From: Bacteroidota bacterium
GTDB lineage: Bacteria > Bacteroidota > Bacteroidia > Chitinophagales > Saprospiraceae
Length of the DNA: 64,000 nt
Assembly (NCBI GenBank): GCA_018222965.1
Contig: JAAEZH010000010.1
Span: 1 to 64,000 of the forward strand
Direction of reading: 5' to 3'
The position numbers and the translations under genes are program-made. The notes beneath the pieces were generated by a model. That model did not search any database. It was not told the origin of the DNA and saw only the letters and a list, made by a program, of their open reading frames with translations. Below, piece after piece: positions 54,350 to 63,827 of the stretch; within the stretch, counting starts at the first letter, position 1, and every line of letters starts with the position of its first letter.

Positions 54350-55231
54350 ATGCAACTCATCGATGGCAAACAACTAGCCAAAACAATCAAAGAAGAACTC
54401 GCTCAGGAAGTCGAACAAATAAAAGCCAATGGAGGTAAAATCCCTCACTTAGCAGCTGTTTTGGTTGGAGATGATCCGGCCAGTAAGGCCTATGTTGGCA
54501 GCAAAGTGCGGAGTTGTGAGAAAATCGGGTATAAAAGCACCCTGATCACACCGGCTGCAGATGTCAGTGAAGAAGAGCTTCTGGGTATAGTAGATAAACT
54601 CAATATGGATCCGGATATTGATGGTTTCATCGTGCAGCTTCCTTTACCTAAGCATATCGATGCAGAGAAGGTTACTCTGGCCATTGATCCCAAAAAGGAT
54701 GTGGATGGATTTCATCCGCAAAACTTTGGCCGTATGGCATTGGGATTGCCTTGTTATCTCCCGGCCACACCCTTTGGAATCGTAACGATGCTGGATCGGT
54801 ACAATATTGAGACCAGCGGCAAGCATTGCGTCGTTCTGGGACGCTCAAATATTGTCGGGACCCCCATTAGTTTATTGCTTTCGCGAAAAGCCAAAGTAGG
54901 CAACTGTACGGTTACCATTACCCATAGTCGCACCAAAAATATTGCCGAGGAAGTCAAGCGTGCAGACATCATCATTGCAGCAATCGGAATTCCGCGATTT
55001 GTTACGGAAGATATGGTAAAAGACGGTGCTGTAATTATTGATGTAGGTATCAATCGTGTCGAAGACCCAACCGCCAAACGAGGCTATCGTTTGGTAGGAG
55101 ATGTAGACTATGAAAATGTAGCCGAAAAGTGCAGTTTCATTACACCAGTACCGGGAGGCGTTGGTCCGATGACCGTAACTTCCCTTTTGACAAATACGCT
55201 TCGCGCTTCCCGAAAAGAAGTTTACGGATAA
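54350..55231 (+). CDS. folD: Methylene-THF dehydrogenase / cyclohydrolase
   Basis: This 293-residue bifunctional cytoplasmic enzyme interconverts 5,10-methylene-, 5,10-methenyl- and 10-formyl-tetrahydrofolate. Clear signatures are the catalytic segment [17 protein letters not shown] (with the essential Lys), [12 protein letters not shown], the NADP-binding [11 protein letters not shown], and the C-terminal [15 protein letters not shown]. The length matches the family. prmA starts 4 bp after the stop, so the two are cotranscribed from the -7 box at 54309. Confidence 0.96.
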   Translation: MQLIDGKQLAKTIKEELAQEVEQIKANGGKIPHLAAVLVGDDPASKAYVGSKVRSCEKIGYKSTLITPAADVSEEELLGIVDKLNMDPDIDGFIVQLPLPKHIDAEKVTLAIDPKKDVDGFHPQNFGRMALGLPCYLPATPFGIVTMLDRYNIETSGKHCVVLGRSNIVGTPISLLLSRKAKVGNCTVTITHSRTKNIAEEVKRADIIIAAIGIPRFVTEDMVKDGAVIIDVGINRVEDPTAKRGYRLVGDVDYENVAEKCSFITPVPGGVGPMTVTSLLTNTLRASRKEVYG

Positions 55232-55235
55232 ATTT

Positions 55236-56069
55236 ATGGGATTTATTAAATATGCCTTTGTTTGCAAGCCGGATCAATCGGAAGCACTGTTGGGATTGCT
55301 GAGCGACCTGCCATTCGATTCTTTTTGGGAAGAAGCGGAAGGAACGATCAATGCCTATCTCGATGAATCATTCGCGGAAGCGGAAATAACCGAAAAGTTA
55401 AATCCTCTAAGGGAAGTTATTCCATTTAGTCTGGAAATAGAAAAAATGGAAGCTACCAATTGGAATGCTGTTTGGGAATCCAATTTTCAGCCTGTCCAAA
55501 TCGGGCAATTCTGTGGTATTCGGGCCAGCTTTCATCCAAGTTTTGATCCGCCTGTTACACACGAGATTCTAATCGATCCAAAAATGGCTTTTGGAACCGG
55601 GCATCACGAGACTACTTCTCTGGTTATTTCCATGATGCAGGATCTGAATTGGAAGGGAAAATCGGTCTTTGATTATGGTTGTGGAACCGGGGTTTTAGCG
55701 ATACTCGCCAAAATGTTGGGAGCCGGTTTGACAGATGCTGTCGATATTGAAGAACCCGCGTACGAAAACACCCTGGAAAACGTTGAGAATAACGGTGTGG
55801 GAGAAATCCGGGTTTATCATGGAGATATCGAAGCAGTGCCAAAGCGCACATACGATCTGATCCTGGCAAACATCAACCGAAATGTAATTCTGGCAAGTCT
55901 GGAAGAATTGGCAAATCGCCTGAATCCGGGAGGTGTCATGATCATTTCCGGCTTTTTGAAAGCAGATGTTGTGCGCATGGTAAAAGCTGTTGAAGAAACC
56001 GGCTTTAAAATCCGCCAAACCAGAGAAAATAACCAGTGGATTAGTATGGAACTGGAGAAGCACCTCTAA
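55236..56069 (+). CDS. prmA: Ribosomal protein L11 methyltransferase
   Basis: This 277-residue class I methyltransferase modifies ribosomal protein L11. It has a substrate-recognition N-terminal domain (about 1-95), then FGTGHHETTSLVISMM and motif I VFDYGCGTGVLAILAK, the acidic residue in AVDIEEPAYENT, and LILANINRNVI, which together are diagnostic of PrmA. It is coupled to folD. The 1508-residue secreted-protein gene begins 56 bp downstream. Confidence 0.94.
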   Translation: MGFIKYAFVCKPDQSEALLGLLSDLPFDSFWEEAEGTINAYLDESFAEAEITEKLNPLREVIPFSLEIEKMEATNWNAVWESNFQPVQIGQFCGIRASFHPSFDPPVTHEILIDPKMAFGTGHHETTSLVISMMQDLNWKGKSVFDYGCGTGVLAILAKMLGAGLTDAVDIEEPAYENTLENVENNGVGEIRVYHGDIEAVPKRTYDLILANINRNVILASLEELANRLNPGGVMIISGFLKADVVRMVKAVEETGFKIRQTRENNQWISMELEKHL

Positions 56070-56125
56070 AACAGGAGGGGCTTCAAAAAAATTAAATCAA
56101 AAAAATCCGATTTAACAAGCTGTAT

Positions 56126-59100
56126 ATGACCCGTCTATTTATAGCCAGCCTTTTTACTTGCTTACTGCTTCCCGGAATTGCTCAGGCGCAAATTCGGGAT
56201 TCTTTTTCGATGGACCCCAAGTCTTACATGGGGGATCTAAAGGATTTTCTTACTGCCAGCAAGCAGGATGTATTGGAAGATCTGTACAAAACCTTTGAAG
56301 ATCAGGTAGAGGGACAGCTTTATACTCCCGAGGAGTTTGCCATCATCCAACAGACCACTAATAGCATGCTGTCAAAAAAGATGGCTCCCAATCCGCATTT
56401 TAAGGATTATTTCCTGGCCCTGGTATTGGTCAAAGACGATGCAGCGGGCGCAGCCAGATTTACTGATTGGCATGGAATTCTAAACGACATGCTGGAAGGT
56501 ATGGACAGTCGAAAATTCAAGCCTTATCATTCATTTTTGGAATTCTCTTATGGATTCTTCGAACGCAGAGCCTTCCGAAATACTACCAGCGGTATGAACT
56601 GGTATGCCGATACGGAGCAATTGCGCATGGCATACGAAGACGAAACACCGGTTATTTACTTTGAAGCATTGGATCTCTACGGAGTGCGAAGCGGAGATTC
56701 CATTATGATTTCCAATACCAAAGGAAAGTACTTCCCGGCAGAGGAAATTTTTAACGGTTCCGGAGGGAGGGTTACCTGGGAGCGTTTTGGGCTTTCGCCG
56801 AATATCTATGCAGAACTCGGCGACTTTGAAATTGAGGTGAAAAAGAGTTTGTATGAAGTAAAACAAGCCAAGCTGCATTATCCGCAATTCTTTGGCGATC
56901 AGCTCGTTTCCGGGAGTTTCGAGGATAAAGTAACGACTACCAATCGTCAAAATACCAGTTCGTATCCTCGATTTGAAACCGATGAATCCCGCGTGAAAAT
57001 TGAAGATATTGGAGAAGGCATTACCTACCAGGGGGGCTTTCGACTGCAGGGTACAACGGTTTACGGAGTTGGAAATACTGCCGAACCGGCCATTATCGAA
57101 GTGCGTAAACCCGGTACAGGCGAATTAACTTTTAAAGGACGGGCCGAAACTTTTGTGATTCGGCGGGGCGAGTTGATTGTAGGGGAGCAAGTTGATGGCA
57201 CCGTATATTTTGGGCAGGATAGTCTGTACCACCCTTCCGTGAATATCCGTTTTGAAATCGCTGATCGGCAACTGGAGCTTACCCGGGGCAATCGGGCCAG
57301 TGATAAGAATCCGTTTTTCAGCTCCATGCACCAGGTTAATTTTGAAGCCGACAAGGTCAATTATTACATGAATGGTGATTCCATTCTGATCGGAGAGAAA
57401 ACCCTAAATATCTCCAAAAGAAATACGCCACTCGTCTTGGAGTCCCTGGCATTTTTTAGCGAAAATGACTATTACCGCTTTCAGAATATTTCTACCTACA
57501 ATCCGATTGCCGTTATTAAGGCTGTCGCCGAAAAAGAAGGCAGGGTGATGAATGCCGATTATCTCGCAGAGCGAATTGATTCCCGGTTCACCGTAGAAAA
57601 TATTCAAACCCTGCTTTATGACCTGGTTGAAAAGGGCTTCGTGTCTTACGATGCAGATTTAAACGAAGTCGTTGTAAAAGATAAAATCTTCCATTATGTC
57701 GAAGCCAGCCAGAAAAAAGTTGACTACGACTTCCTGCGCATAGAATCAGACACCAAAGAAACAAATGCCGTTTTTAAACCGGCAGAGGAGCGCATGCTGG
57801 TGGAAGGGGTGGATTACATTGAGTTCAGTCAGCGACAGAAGGTAGCTGTTAATCCCTTCGGTGAACAGATTGAGTTTGGCCGCAATCGAAATATTGATTT
57901 CGCCGGAAGGCTATATGCCGGTCTTACTACACTCGATGGAAAAGACTTCCATTTTGAATACGAGCCTTACCATGTGGTGTTGGATTCAGTGCGGTATTTC
58001 AATATGTTTTTTCTGACCGATTCATTGGATGGCCAGGGCAATCAGGTGGCCATGTCACTTGGATCCCGAATTGAACATTTATCCGGTGTTCTTCTAATTG
58101 ATGCTCCGGCCAACAAAGCGGGCTTGGAGGATATTAAGATTTTTCCTTCCCTCAACTCCCGGAAGAAATCTTATGTGTACTATGACTTTATCGAAGGTTT
58201 TAAAGGGGCCTATAAACGGGATTCTTTCTATTTTGAGTTAGAGCCATTCAGTCTAAACGCCCTGGATAATTACGACCGATCAGATATAGCTCTAAAGGGG
58301 AAAATGGTGTCTGCGGGGATTTTCCCGGATTTTGAAGAAACGCTGCTGGTAAGAGACGAAGATCAATCGCTGGGTTTTATTTCCGAAACACCACCGGAGG
58401 GGTATCCGACCTATGGCGGGAAAGGAAGTTACGTGGGTAATGTGGATTTGAGCAATCGCGGTTTTCTCGGCCAGGGAACCCTTACTTACCTCGGAGCTTC
58501 CATTGAATCGGATGATATTGTATTTCAGCCCAGACTGACTACGGGTTCTGCCCGGGAATTTTTTATGGAGGAGGTACGTACCGGCGGCGTGGAAGTGCCC
58601 CAGGCCAAAGGTATTGATGTATCCCTGGAATGGCGTCCGTACAAAGACAGTATGTATATCTATTCTCAGGAAGCGCCCTTTCAGATATTCAAGGACGGGA
58701 TACACTATTTGGAGGGCACCCTCGTATTGACACCCGATGGTTTGAAAGGAAAAGGATTGTTTAGTTGGGATAAAGCAGATATGCAATCAGACCTGCTTTC
58801 TTTTGGCGCGCATTCTGTTTCTGCAGATACAACCAACCTTCGAATCAAAGCTTTTGATTCTGATGAACTGGCGATGGTTACGGAAAACCTGAACGGATCG
58901 GTTGATTTTGATGAGGGAGTTGCATCTTTTCAGGGAAACGAAGAGTACATCATTTCTGAATTGCCCAACAACCAGTATGAAACTTCGATGAAATCCTTCG
59001 ACTGGAATATGAATGAAGATCGCGTTACTTTCCTGGTGGACCCCGGAGAAAAAGGACGCTTTTTATCCATACATCCGGATCAGGATTCGTTGCGATTTGA

Positions 59101-60652
59101 GTGGGAAACAACCACTTTTGATCTGAAGACCAATGAATTGGATATTGGCGGGGTCGATTACATCATCAGTGCGGATGCATTCATTTATCCGGAAGAAGGC
59201 CGCGTGAAAATTGGAGCTGGCGGACGAATGGATTCGCTGTTTAATGCTCAAATTGTTGCAGATACTGTTGATCAATTTCACGTCATCAATCGGGCAACCG
59301 TTCAGGTATTAGGCAGAAAAGATTTTCGGGCCCGCGGATTTTACGAATACAATATTGGGGACCGCGAGCAGGAGATCGAATTCCAGGACATCATTGGAGA
59401 GCGTGTCGGTAAAGGAAATCGCAGAACCAAACCTGTGGCAACACGCGCAACCGGAGAAGTTGTGCCGGAAGATGAGTTCTATATCGATACGAAAACGGAG
59501 TTTAGAGGAAAGATCACGCTTTCATCAGATCGCCCGGAATTGCATTTTAACGGATTTGCCCGTTTGGATAGCAACCTGCCAAATCCACATTGGTTTACGG
59601 TCGATTTTGACGGGGATAAAAGGGATCTTAGTATCCGATTTGAAGACCCCAGAAACTACGAGGGAGAAATGCTTGAAACAGGACTTTTCTTAAGTAAGGA
59701 AACCGCAAGGATTTACCCACGCGTGATGGCGCCACTGTATTTCCGAAAGGATCGTCCGGTTCTCCAGGTTAAAGGATTGTTTAATTACGATGAAGAGCGT
59801 GATCGGTTTATTTTCTCCGACTCGCTTAAAATGGTAGAAGAAGGTCGTCTGAAAGGGAATCAGCTGATTTACAACAATAAGACCGGAAAAGTAGAAGCTG
59901 AAGGCCGGATTATTTTAGGAGACGGATTGAAATACATTTCTATTGAATCAGCTGGCGAGTTAATTACAGATATAAATGTAACACCGGGATCAGATACGCT
60001 GAGCGGTGGTCCGCTGACAAGCGCTACCGTGCAGGGAGAGATTATGGCGGGTATCAATTTAATCCTGCCCGATGAATTGCTGAAGGCGCTCTTAAATGAT
60101 TTTCAATCCAGCAGCTTCGATGCCAATCCAGTGGTCTATGCCGGAGATGCCAATTTCTTTATGAAGGCAGCTACCGAACTGTTTGAAGATGATAAAGATG
60201 TGAGTCAGGCGATTTCCGGATTGACTCTAAATGAGTTTGCCATACCTTCGAAGTTTAATAAATACACGTTCCTTTTTCCAAAGATTCCGGTAAAATGGGA
60301 TCCCGATTATCAATCCTTCGTATCCATGAAAACGGTACTTCCATTGGCTAGTATAAACGGGGAAGTATTTAACCGAAATGTCACGGCATACATGGAGTGT
60401 AAAATGCCTATTGATGGAGATGATCGTTTGTACATCTATCTGAAATCACCAAGTGGTTTTTATTACTTCTTCGGATTTAAGCAGGGGATCATGAACATTG
60501 TTTCTGATAATTCCAGATTTAATGACATTGTGATAAACATGAAAGACAAGGATCGCATTTATAAAATGGATGATGGAAATACCTATGAGATCCAGCCTGT
60601 TAATCCAAGCACGGCAACGGCTTTTCTGCGTCGGGTAGAAGCTATCCAATAA
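56126..60652 (+). CDS. Large secreted protein of unknown function (1508 aa)
   Basis: I do not recognise this family. The signal peptide MTRLFIASLFTCLLLPGIAQA is clear and no lipobox or T9SS sorting domain follows. The first 130 residues are helical; most of the rest looks like repeated beta-rich segments in which short strands end in G-x-G or D-x-D turns (FRLQGTTVYGVGN, IFPSLNSRKKSYV, LKGNQLIYNNKTGKVEAEG). The latter is reminiscent of the beta-jellyroll repeats of OstA/LptA-type proteins. A helical, winged-helix-like insert lies around residues 480-535 (FTVENIQTLLYDLVEKGFV). It is probably periplasmic or outer-membrane associated. nth follows 12 bp downstream. Confidence 0.7.
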   Translation: MTRLFIASLFTCLLLPGIAQAQIRDSFSMDPKSYMGDLKDFLTASKQDVLEDLYKTFEDQVEGQLYTPEEFAIIQQTTNSMLSKKMAPNPHFKDYFLALVLVKDDAAGAARFTDWHGILNDMLEGMDSRKFKPYHSFLEFSYGFFERRAFRNTTSGMNWYADTEQLRMAYEDETPVIYFEALDLYGVRSGDSIMISNTKGKYFPAEEIFNGSGGRVTWERFGLSPNIYAELGDFEIEVKKSLYEVKQAKLHYPQFFGDQLVSGSFEDKVTTTNRQNTSSYPRFETDESRVKIEDIGEGITYQGGFRLQGTTVYGVGNTAEPAIIEVRKPGTGELTFKGRAETFVIRRGELIVGEQVDGTVYFGQDSLYHPSVNIRFEIADRQLELTRGNRASDKNPFFSSMHQVNFEADKVNYYMNGDSILIGEKTLNISKRNTPLVLESLAFFSENDYYRFQNISTYNPIAVIKAVAEKEGRVMNADYLAERIDSRFTVENIQTLLYDLVEKGFVSYDADLNEVVVKDKIFHYVEASQKKVDYDFLRIESDTKETNAVFKPAEERMLVEGVDYIEFSQRQKVAVNPFGEQIEFGRNRNIDFAGRLYAGLTTLDGKDFHFEYEPYHVVLDSVRYFNMFFLTDSLDGQGNQVAMSLGSRIEHLSGVLLIDAPANKAGLEDIKIFPSLNSRKKSYVYYDFIEGFKGAYKRDSFYFELEPFSLNALDNYDRSDIALKGKMVSAGIFPDFEETLLVRDEDQSLGFISETPPEGYPTYGGKGSYVGNVDLSNRGFLGQGTLTYLGASIESDDIVFQPRLTTGSAREFFMEEVRTGGVEVPQAKGIDVSLEWRPYKDSMYIYSQEAPFQIFKDGIHYLEGTLVLTPDGLKGKGLFSWDKADMQSDLLSFGAHSVSADTTNLRIKAFDSDELAMVTENLNGSVDFDEGVASFQGNEEYIISELPNNQYETSMKSFDWNMNEDRVTFLVDPGEKGRFLSIHPDQDSLRFEWETTTFDLKTNELDIGGVDYIISADAFIYPEEGRVKIGAGGRMDSLFNAQIVADTVDQFHVINRATVQVLGRKDFRARGFYEYNIGDREQEIEFQDIIGERVGKGNRRTKPVATRATGEVVPEDEFYIDTKTEFRGKITLSSDRPELHFNGFARLDSNLPNPHWFTVDFDGDKRDLSIRFEDPRNYEGEMLETGLFLSKETARIYPRVMAPLYFRKDRPVLQVKGLFNYDEERDRFIFSDSLKMVEEGRLKGNQLIYNNKTGKVEAEGRIILGDGLKYISIESAGELITDINVTPGSDTLSGGPLTSATVQGEIMAGINLILPDELLKALLNDFQSSSFDANPVVYAGDANFFMKAATELFEDDKDVSQAISGLTLNEFAIPSKFNKYTFLFPKIPVKWDPDYQSFVSMKTVLPLASINGEVFNRNVTAYMECKMPIDGDDRLYIYLKSPSGFYYFFGFKQGIMNIVSDNSRFNDIVINMKDKDRIYKMDDGNTYEIQPVNPSTATAFLRRVEAIQ

Positions 60653-60664
60653 ATTGAATGCAGC

Positions 60665-61309
60665 ATGCCGAGGATCACGAAAAAAGAGAAAGTTGAAGGG
60701 ATTGTCAAAATCCTGAATGATCTATATCCGGAAACTCCGATCCCCCTGGATCATCAGGATCCCTATACCTTGTTGGTCGCAGTCTTGTTGTCTGCGCAGT
60801 GTACGGATGCCCGCGTAAATACGGTGACGCCTCACCTGTTTTCACTGGCAGATAATCCGGTTGCCATGGCTGAAGTTCCGGTAGAGGATATCAAAGCGAT
60901 AATTCGACCTTGTGGTTTATCGCCTCGAAAAAGCAAAGCGATATCTGAATTGTCCCAGATAATTATTGATAAGCATGGAGGGAAGGTACCTGAGAATTTT
61001 AAGGATTTGGAAGCCCTTCCAGGGGTAGGACACAAAACGGCTTCTGTCGTCATGTCTCAGGCATTCGGCCATCCGGCATTCCCGGTGGATACGCATATTC
61101 ACAGGTTGGCTTACCGTTGGGGTTTGTCTACCGGAAAGAACGTGGAGAAGACTGAAAAGGACCTGAAACGACTATTTCCAAAAGAGATTTGGAATAAACT
61201 GCATTTGCAAATCATCTTTTTTGGACGAGAATACTGTCCGGCAAGAGGACACGATCCAAATGCTTGCCCGATTTGCAGCAAATATGGCCGGAAGAGTCTG
61301 TTTAAATAG
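60665..61309 (+). CDS. nth: Endonuclease III, atypical Fe-S motif
   Basis: This 214-residue DNA glycosylase/AP lyase removes oxidised pyrimidines in base-excision repair. The helix-hairpin-helix LPGVGHKTASVV contains the catalytic Lys124 and the conserved Asp142 lies in FPVDTHIHRL. The usual C-terminal [4Fe-4S] motif C-x6-C-x2-C-x5-C is changed: only Cys191, Cys201 and Cys204 are present (C-x9-C-x2-C) and the chain ends without a fourth Cys, so a canonical cluster is unlikely. It follows the 1508-residue gene by 12 bp, which suggests shared transcription. Confidence 0.93.
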   Translation: MPRITKKEKVEGIVKILNDLYPETPIPLDHQDPYTLLVAVLLSAQCTDARVNTVTPHLFSLADNPVAMAEVPVEDIKAIIRPCGLSPRKSKAISELSQIIIDKHGGKVPENFKDLEALPGVGHKTASVVMSQAFGHPAFPVDTHIHRLAYRWGLSTGKNVEKTEKDLKRLFPKEIWNKLHLQIIFFGREYCPARGHDPNACPICSKYGRKSLFK

Positions 61310-61332
61310 TGGAGGCAGTTGGATTGTATGTA

Positions 61333-63801
61333 TTAGAAGGGGTAGCCCAACCCAATGTTTCCAAAGTTGAGGTCCCGGAGTTTGAAGTTGCTGAGGTCTC
61401 TCCAATATCTTTCCGTGCCATCCTCCATAAGGGTAGGATAGGGGTTTCTCAATTTCATGCCGATGTCAAAGCGGATCATGAAATAGGTAACATCCAGGCG
61501 TAAGCCAAATCCACTTCCGACAGCCAGGTATTGTAAAAAGTTGTCACCCACCTTTACCGTGGCTCCATCAATAATCTCATAATCGGGCGTCCATCGCAGA
61601 TGAGAAAGCGGACGATTTGGGTCCGGACTCAATGTGTAAATGTTTCCCGCATCCAAAAACAGCGCTCCTTCAAATCGAAGTCCAAACAACTCCATCATGT
61701 AGAATCGGTATTCCGCATTCAATTCAATCTTGAATTCGCCGGATTGATAAAAGAGCAGGGGATTGGGATTGTTTTCAACCGTTAGCGGATCTCGATAACC
61801 TCCCGGACCAATTTCCCGGGCAGACCAGGCACGAATACTTTCTGCACCTCCTGCAAAAAACTGTTTCACATAGGGTACATTATCTCCGTAAGCAAAAGGG
61901 AAGGCCAGTCCGGTATAGAAGCGGAGGGCAAAAGACTGTTTGGAATTGAAGCGTTTGGTGTATCTAACATCTACCTGTGAGCGCAAATACTGGGAGAATT
62001 GAATGGTGTCGGTATTTGTGCGCAGGCTAAAAGTGTCCTGGACATTATTGATCTTGTTATGCACCCAATTTGCGAGCGCGACCTCTGCCCCGGAGCCTTC
62101 CAGTTGCAGTCCGATGTTAAAACTCTCCCCAAACTGGTTGGGTCTGCGGTTGAAATTGATGTCAAAATCTCTTATTAGCAATCCGGTAAACAACTGCTTG
62201 TCAAAACTTCGTTGGAGGAAAGGGTTTTTATTTAGAATCAGTGTATCAAAATAGTTGGTGGTACGCGGACTGAAATAATCGATTTTCGCATGGTTTACCC
62301 GGTAGCGGGTTCCATTAGGGAAACGAGCATCATAACCAAAACTGGTGTTAAGGCTGTTAATCACGTAAAGATTAAAACGCTGCAGGAAGTTGTAACCAAC
62401 ACCAATTCGGGAGGAAGCCCTTTCGTTTAGATTGTCATAAAATTTATCACTAATGATGCCGATCTTATTCAAACCCCGGTACACTCTAAAAGGGTCCATA
62501 AGTTTTGGGAGGTAGAGATTTCCGTTGGTGGTAAAGTCAACGGTATTTATCAGAGAGTCAAAGTTGGATAAATTTAGGTCGACCCCGCCTTCTACATCCG
62601 CTACAAACAGTTCAGCGCCTTTCAACAAGTTCCGGTGTCTCAGAGAGATACCACCTGATACTCCAAATAAACGTCCGATAAACGGACTGTTGGAAGTGTT
62701 GATTTCGGCATCAGCCCCAAACTCAAAGCGGTCGTTGGGTTGCAGGTATATATTAAAGTTAAGCTTGTTGGGGTTGTCCGGATCTCTGGATTCCTGGAGA
62801 GTGACCAATCTGAAGATTCCCAGATTGTTGAGCTGTCGATAAGTTCGATCGTAGTCTGTTTGCCTAAACAGTGAATCCCGATGGAGAGATAAATTATCTA
62901 AAATGGTTTTAGGTTTTACAGCATAAGTGCTGTCCTGACTCCAAAAATACAAGCCTGCTTCCAAGGTATCTACAACAGTAGGCATGGGAAGATTTGGATT
63001 GAAGCCGGGATAAACATGGATGTCTCCAATCGTGAAAGTTTGATGGAGACTATCAGCTTCTGGTAAAAGTACTTCTAATTCGATATCTACTGTGGTGCCA
63101 GTACTGTCGCCGCTCAACTCGGAGATAAATGCCGGTTGGAAAAATGCATATCCGTTTTCCCGCAAATATGCTGTTATGCGGTTTACTTCATCGGCATACA
63201 ATGTTTGATCAACAGGTTGACCGGGAGCGAGCAGGCTTTCTATTTTCAGCTTCTGCAAATGCGCATGTACTTTGGGATCAGCGCTTCGATAAGTAACAGA
63301 ATCTATTAGGTAGCGCGTTTTAGGCCCAACTTCATAGGTGACAATGATCTTCTGATTGCGTTTTCCCCGATAATCGATGAAATACTCGACATCTGCTTCG
63401 AAATAGCCTTTGTTTTGCAGGTAATATTCAATAGCCTGGGCTGTGCGTTCGGTTTTGTCCCGATCAAATATTGCGGGTTCTTCTCCAAACTGACGCATTT
63501 GCCATTGCTTCAATCGTTTGTTGAAGTTGGAGGTGCCGGCTGTATCTAACAACTTGTAATAAAAGTGTTCTTTAGGGACAAAAAGGAGTGTGGTACCATT
63601 GGGTTCCTGCTTGTATAGTCGGGTGAGTTCTTCCCGTAACTGGCGCTTTTTTCGGATCTTTTTGTTGCCGACAAATTCAATCTCATTTCGGATGAGAAAG
63701 GAATCATCTCCCTCCAAATGCCGGGTAGTGTTGCATCCCAGGAAGGATAATCCCAGAATGAAAAAAAAGTAGTATCTAGCGAAACGGAACACAAATTTCA
63801 T
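61333..63801 (-). CDS. BamA/TamA family outer-membrane lipoprotein (TamL-like)
   Basis: The protein has 822 residues. A signal MKFVFRFARYYFFFILGLSFLGC gives a lipobox (FLGC), which is typical of Bacteroidota TamL and not of TamA or BamA. POTRA-like domains occupy about residues 30-320 (IRNEIEFVGNKKIRKKR at the start). A 16-strand barrel (surface antigen, Bac_surface_Ag) fills the C-terminal half, with the conserved segment FFAGGAESIRAWSAREIGPGGY and the ending LNFGNIGLGYPF. It should help insert or assemble outer-membrane proteins. An ATG at 63810 three codons upstream is an alternative start. No TamB gene lies in the window. Confidence 0.88.
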   Translation of the reverse strand: MKFVFRFARYYFFFILGLSFLGCNTTRHLEGDDSFLIRNEIEFVGNKKIRKKRQLREELTRLYKQEPNGTTLLFVPKEHFYYKLLDTAGTSNFNKRLKQWQMRQFGEEPAIFDRDKTERTAQAIEYYLQNKGYFEADVEYFIDYRGKRNQKIIVTYEVGPKTRYLIDSVTYRSADPKVHAHLQKLKIESLLAPGQPVDQTLYADEVNRITAYLRENGYAFFQPAFISELSGDSTGTTVDIELEVLLPEADSLHQTFTIGDIHVYPGFNPNLPMPTVVDTLEAGLYFWSQDSTYAVKPKTILDNLSLHRDSLFRQTDYDRTYRQLNNLGIFRLVTLQESRDPDNPNKLNFNIYLQPNDRFEFGADAEINTSNSPFIGRLFGVSGGISLRHRNLLKGAELFVADVEGGVDLNLSNFDSLINTVDFTTNGNLYLPKLMDPFRVYRGLNKIGIISDKFYDNLNERASSRIGVGYNFLQRFNLYVINSLNTSFGYDARFPNGTRYRVNHAKIDYFSPRTTNYFDTLILNKNPFLQRSFDKQLFTGLLIRDFDINFNRRPNQFGESFNIGLQLEGSGAEVALANWVHNKINNVQDTFSLRTNTDTIQFSQYLRSQVDVRYTKRFNSKQSFALRFYTGLAFPFAYGDNVPYVKQFFAGGAESIRAWSAREIGPGGYRDPLTVENNPNPLLFYQSGEFKIELNAEYRFYMMELFGLRFEGALFLDAGNIYTLSPDPNRPLSHLRWTPDYEIIDGATVKVGDNFLQYLAVGSGFGLRLDVTYFMIRFDIGMKLRNPYPTLMEDGTERYWRDLSNFKLRDLNFGNIGLGYPF

Positions 63802-63827
63802 ATCAGCCAAAAACTATACTAAAGGGC

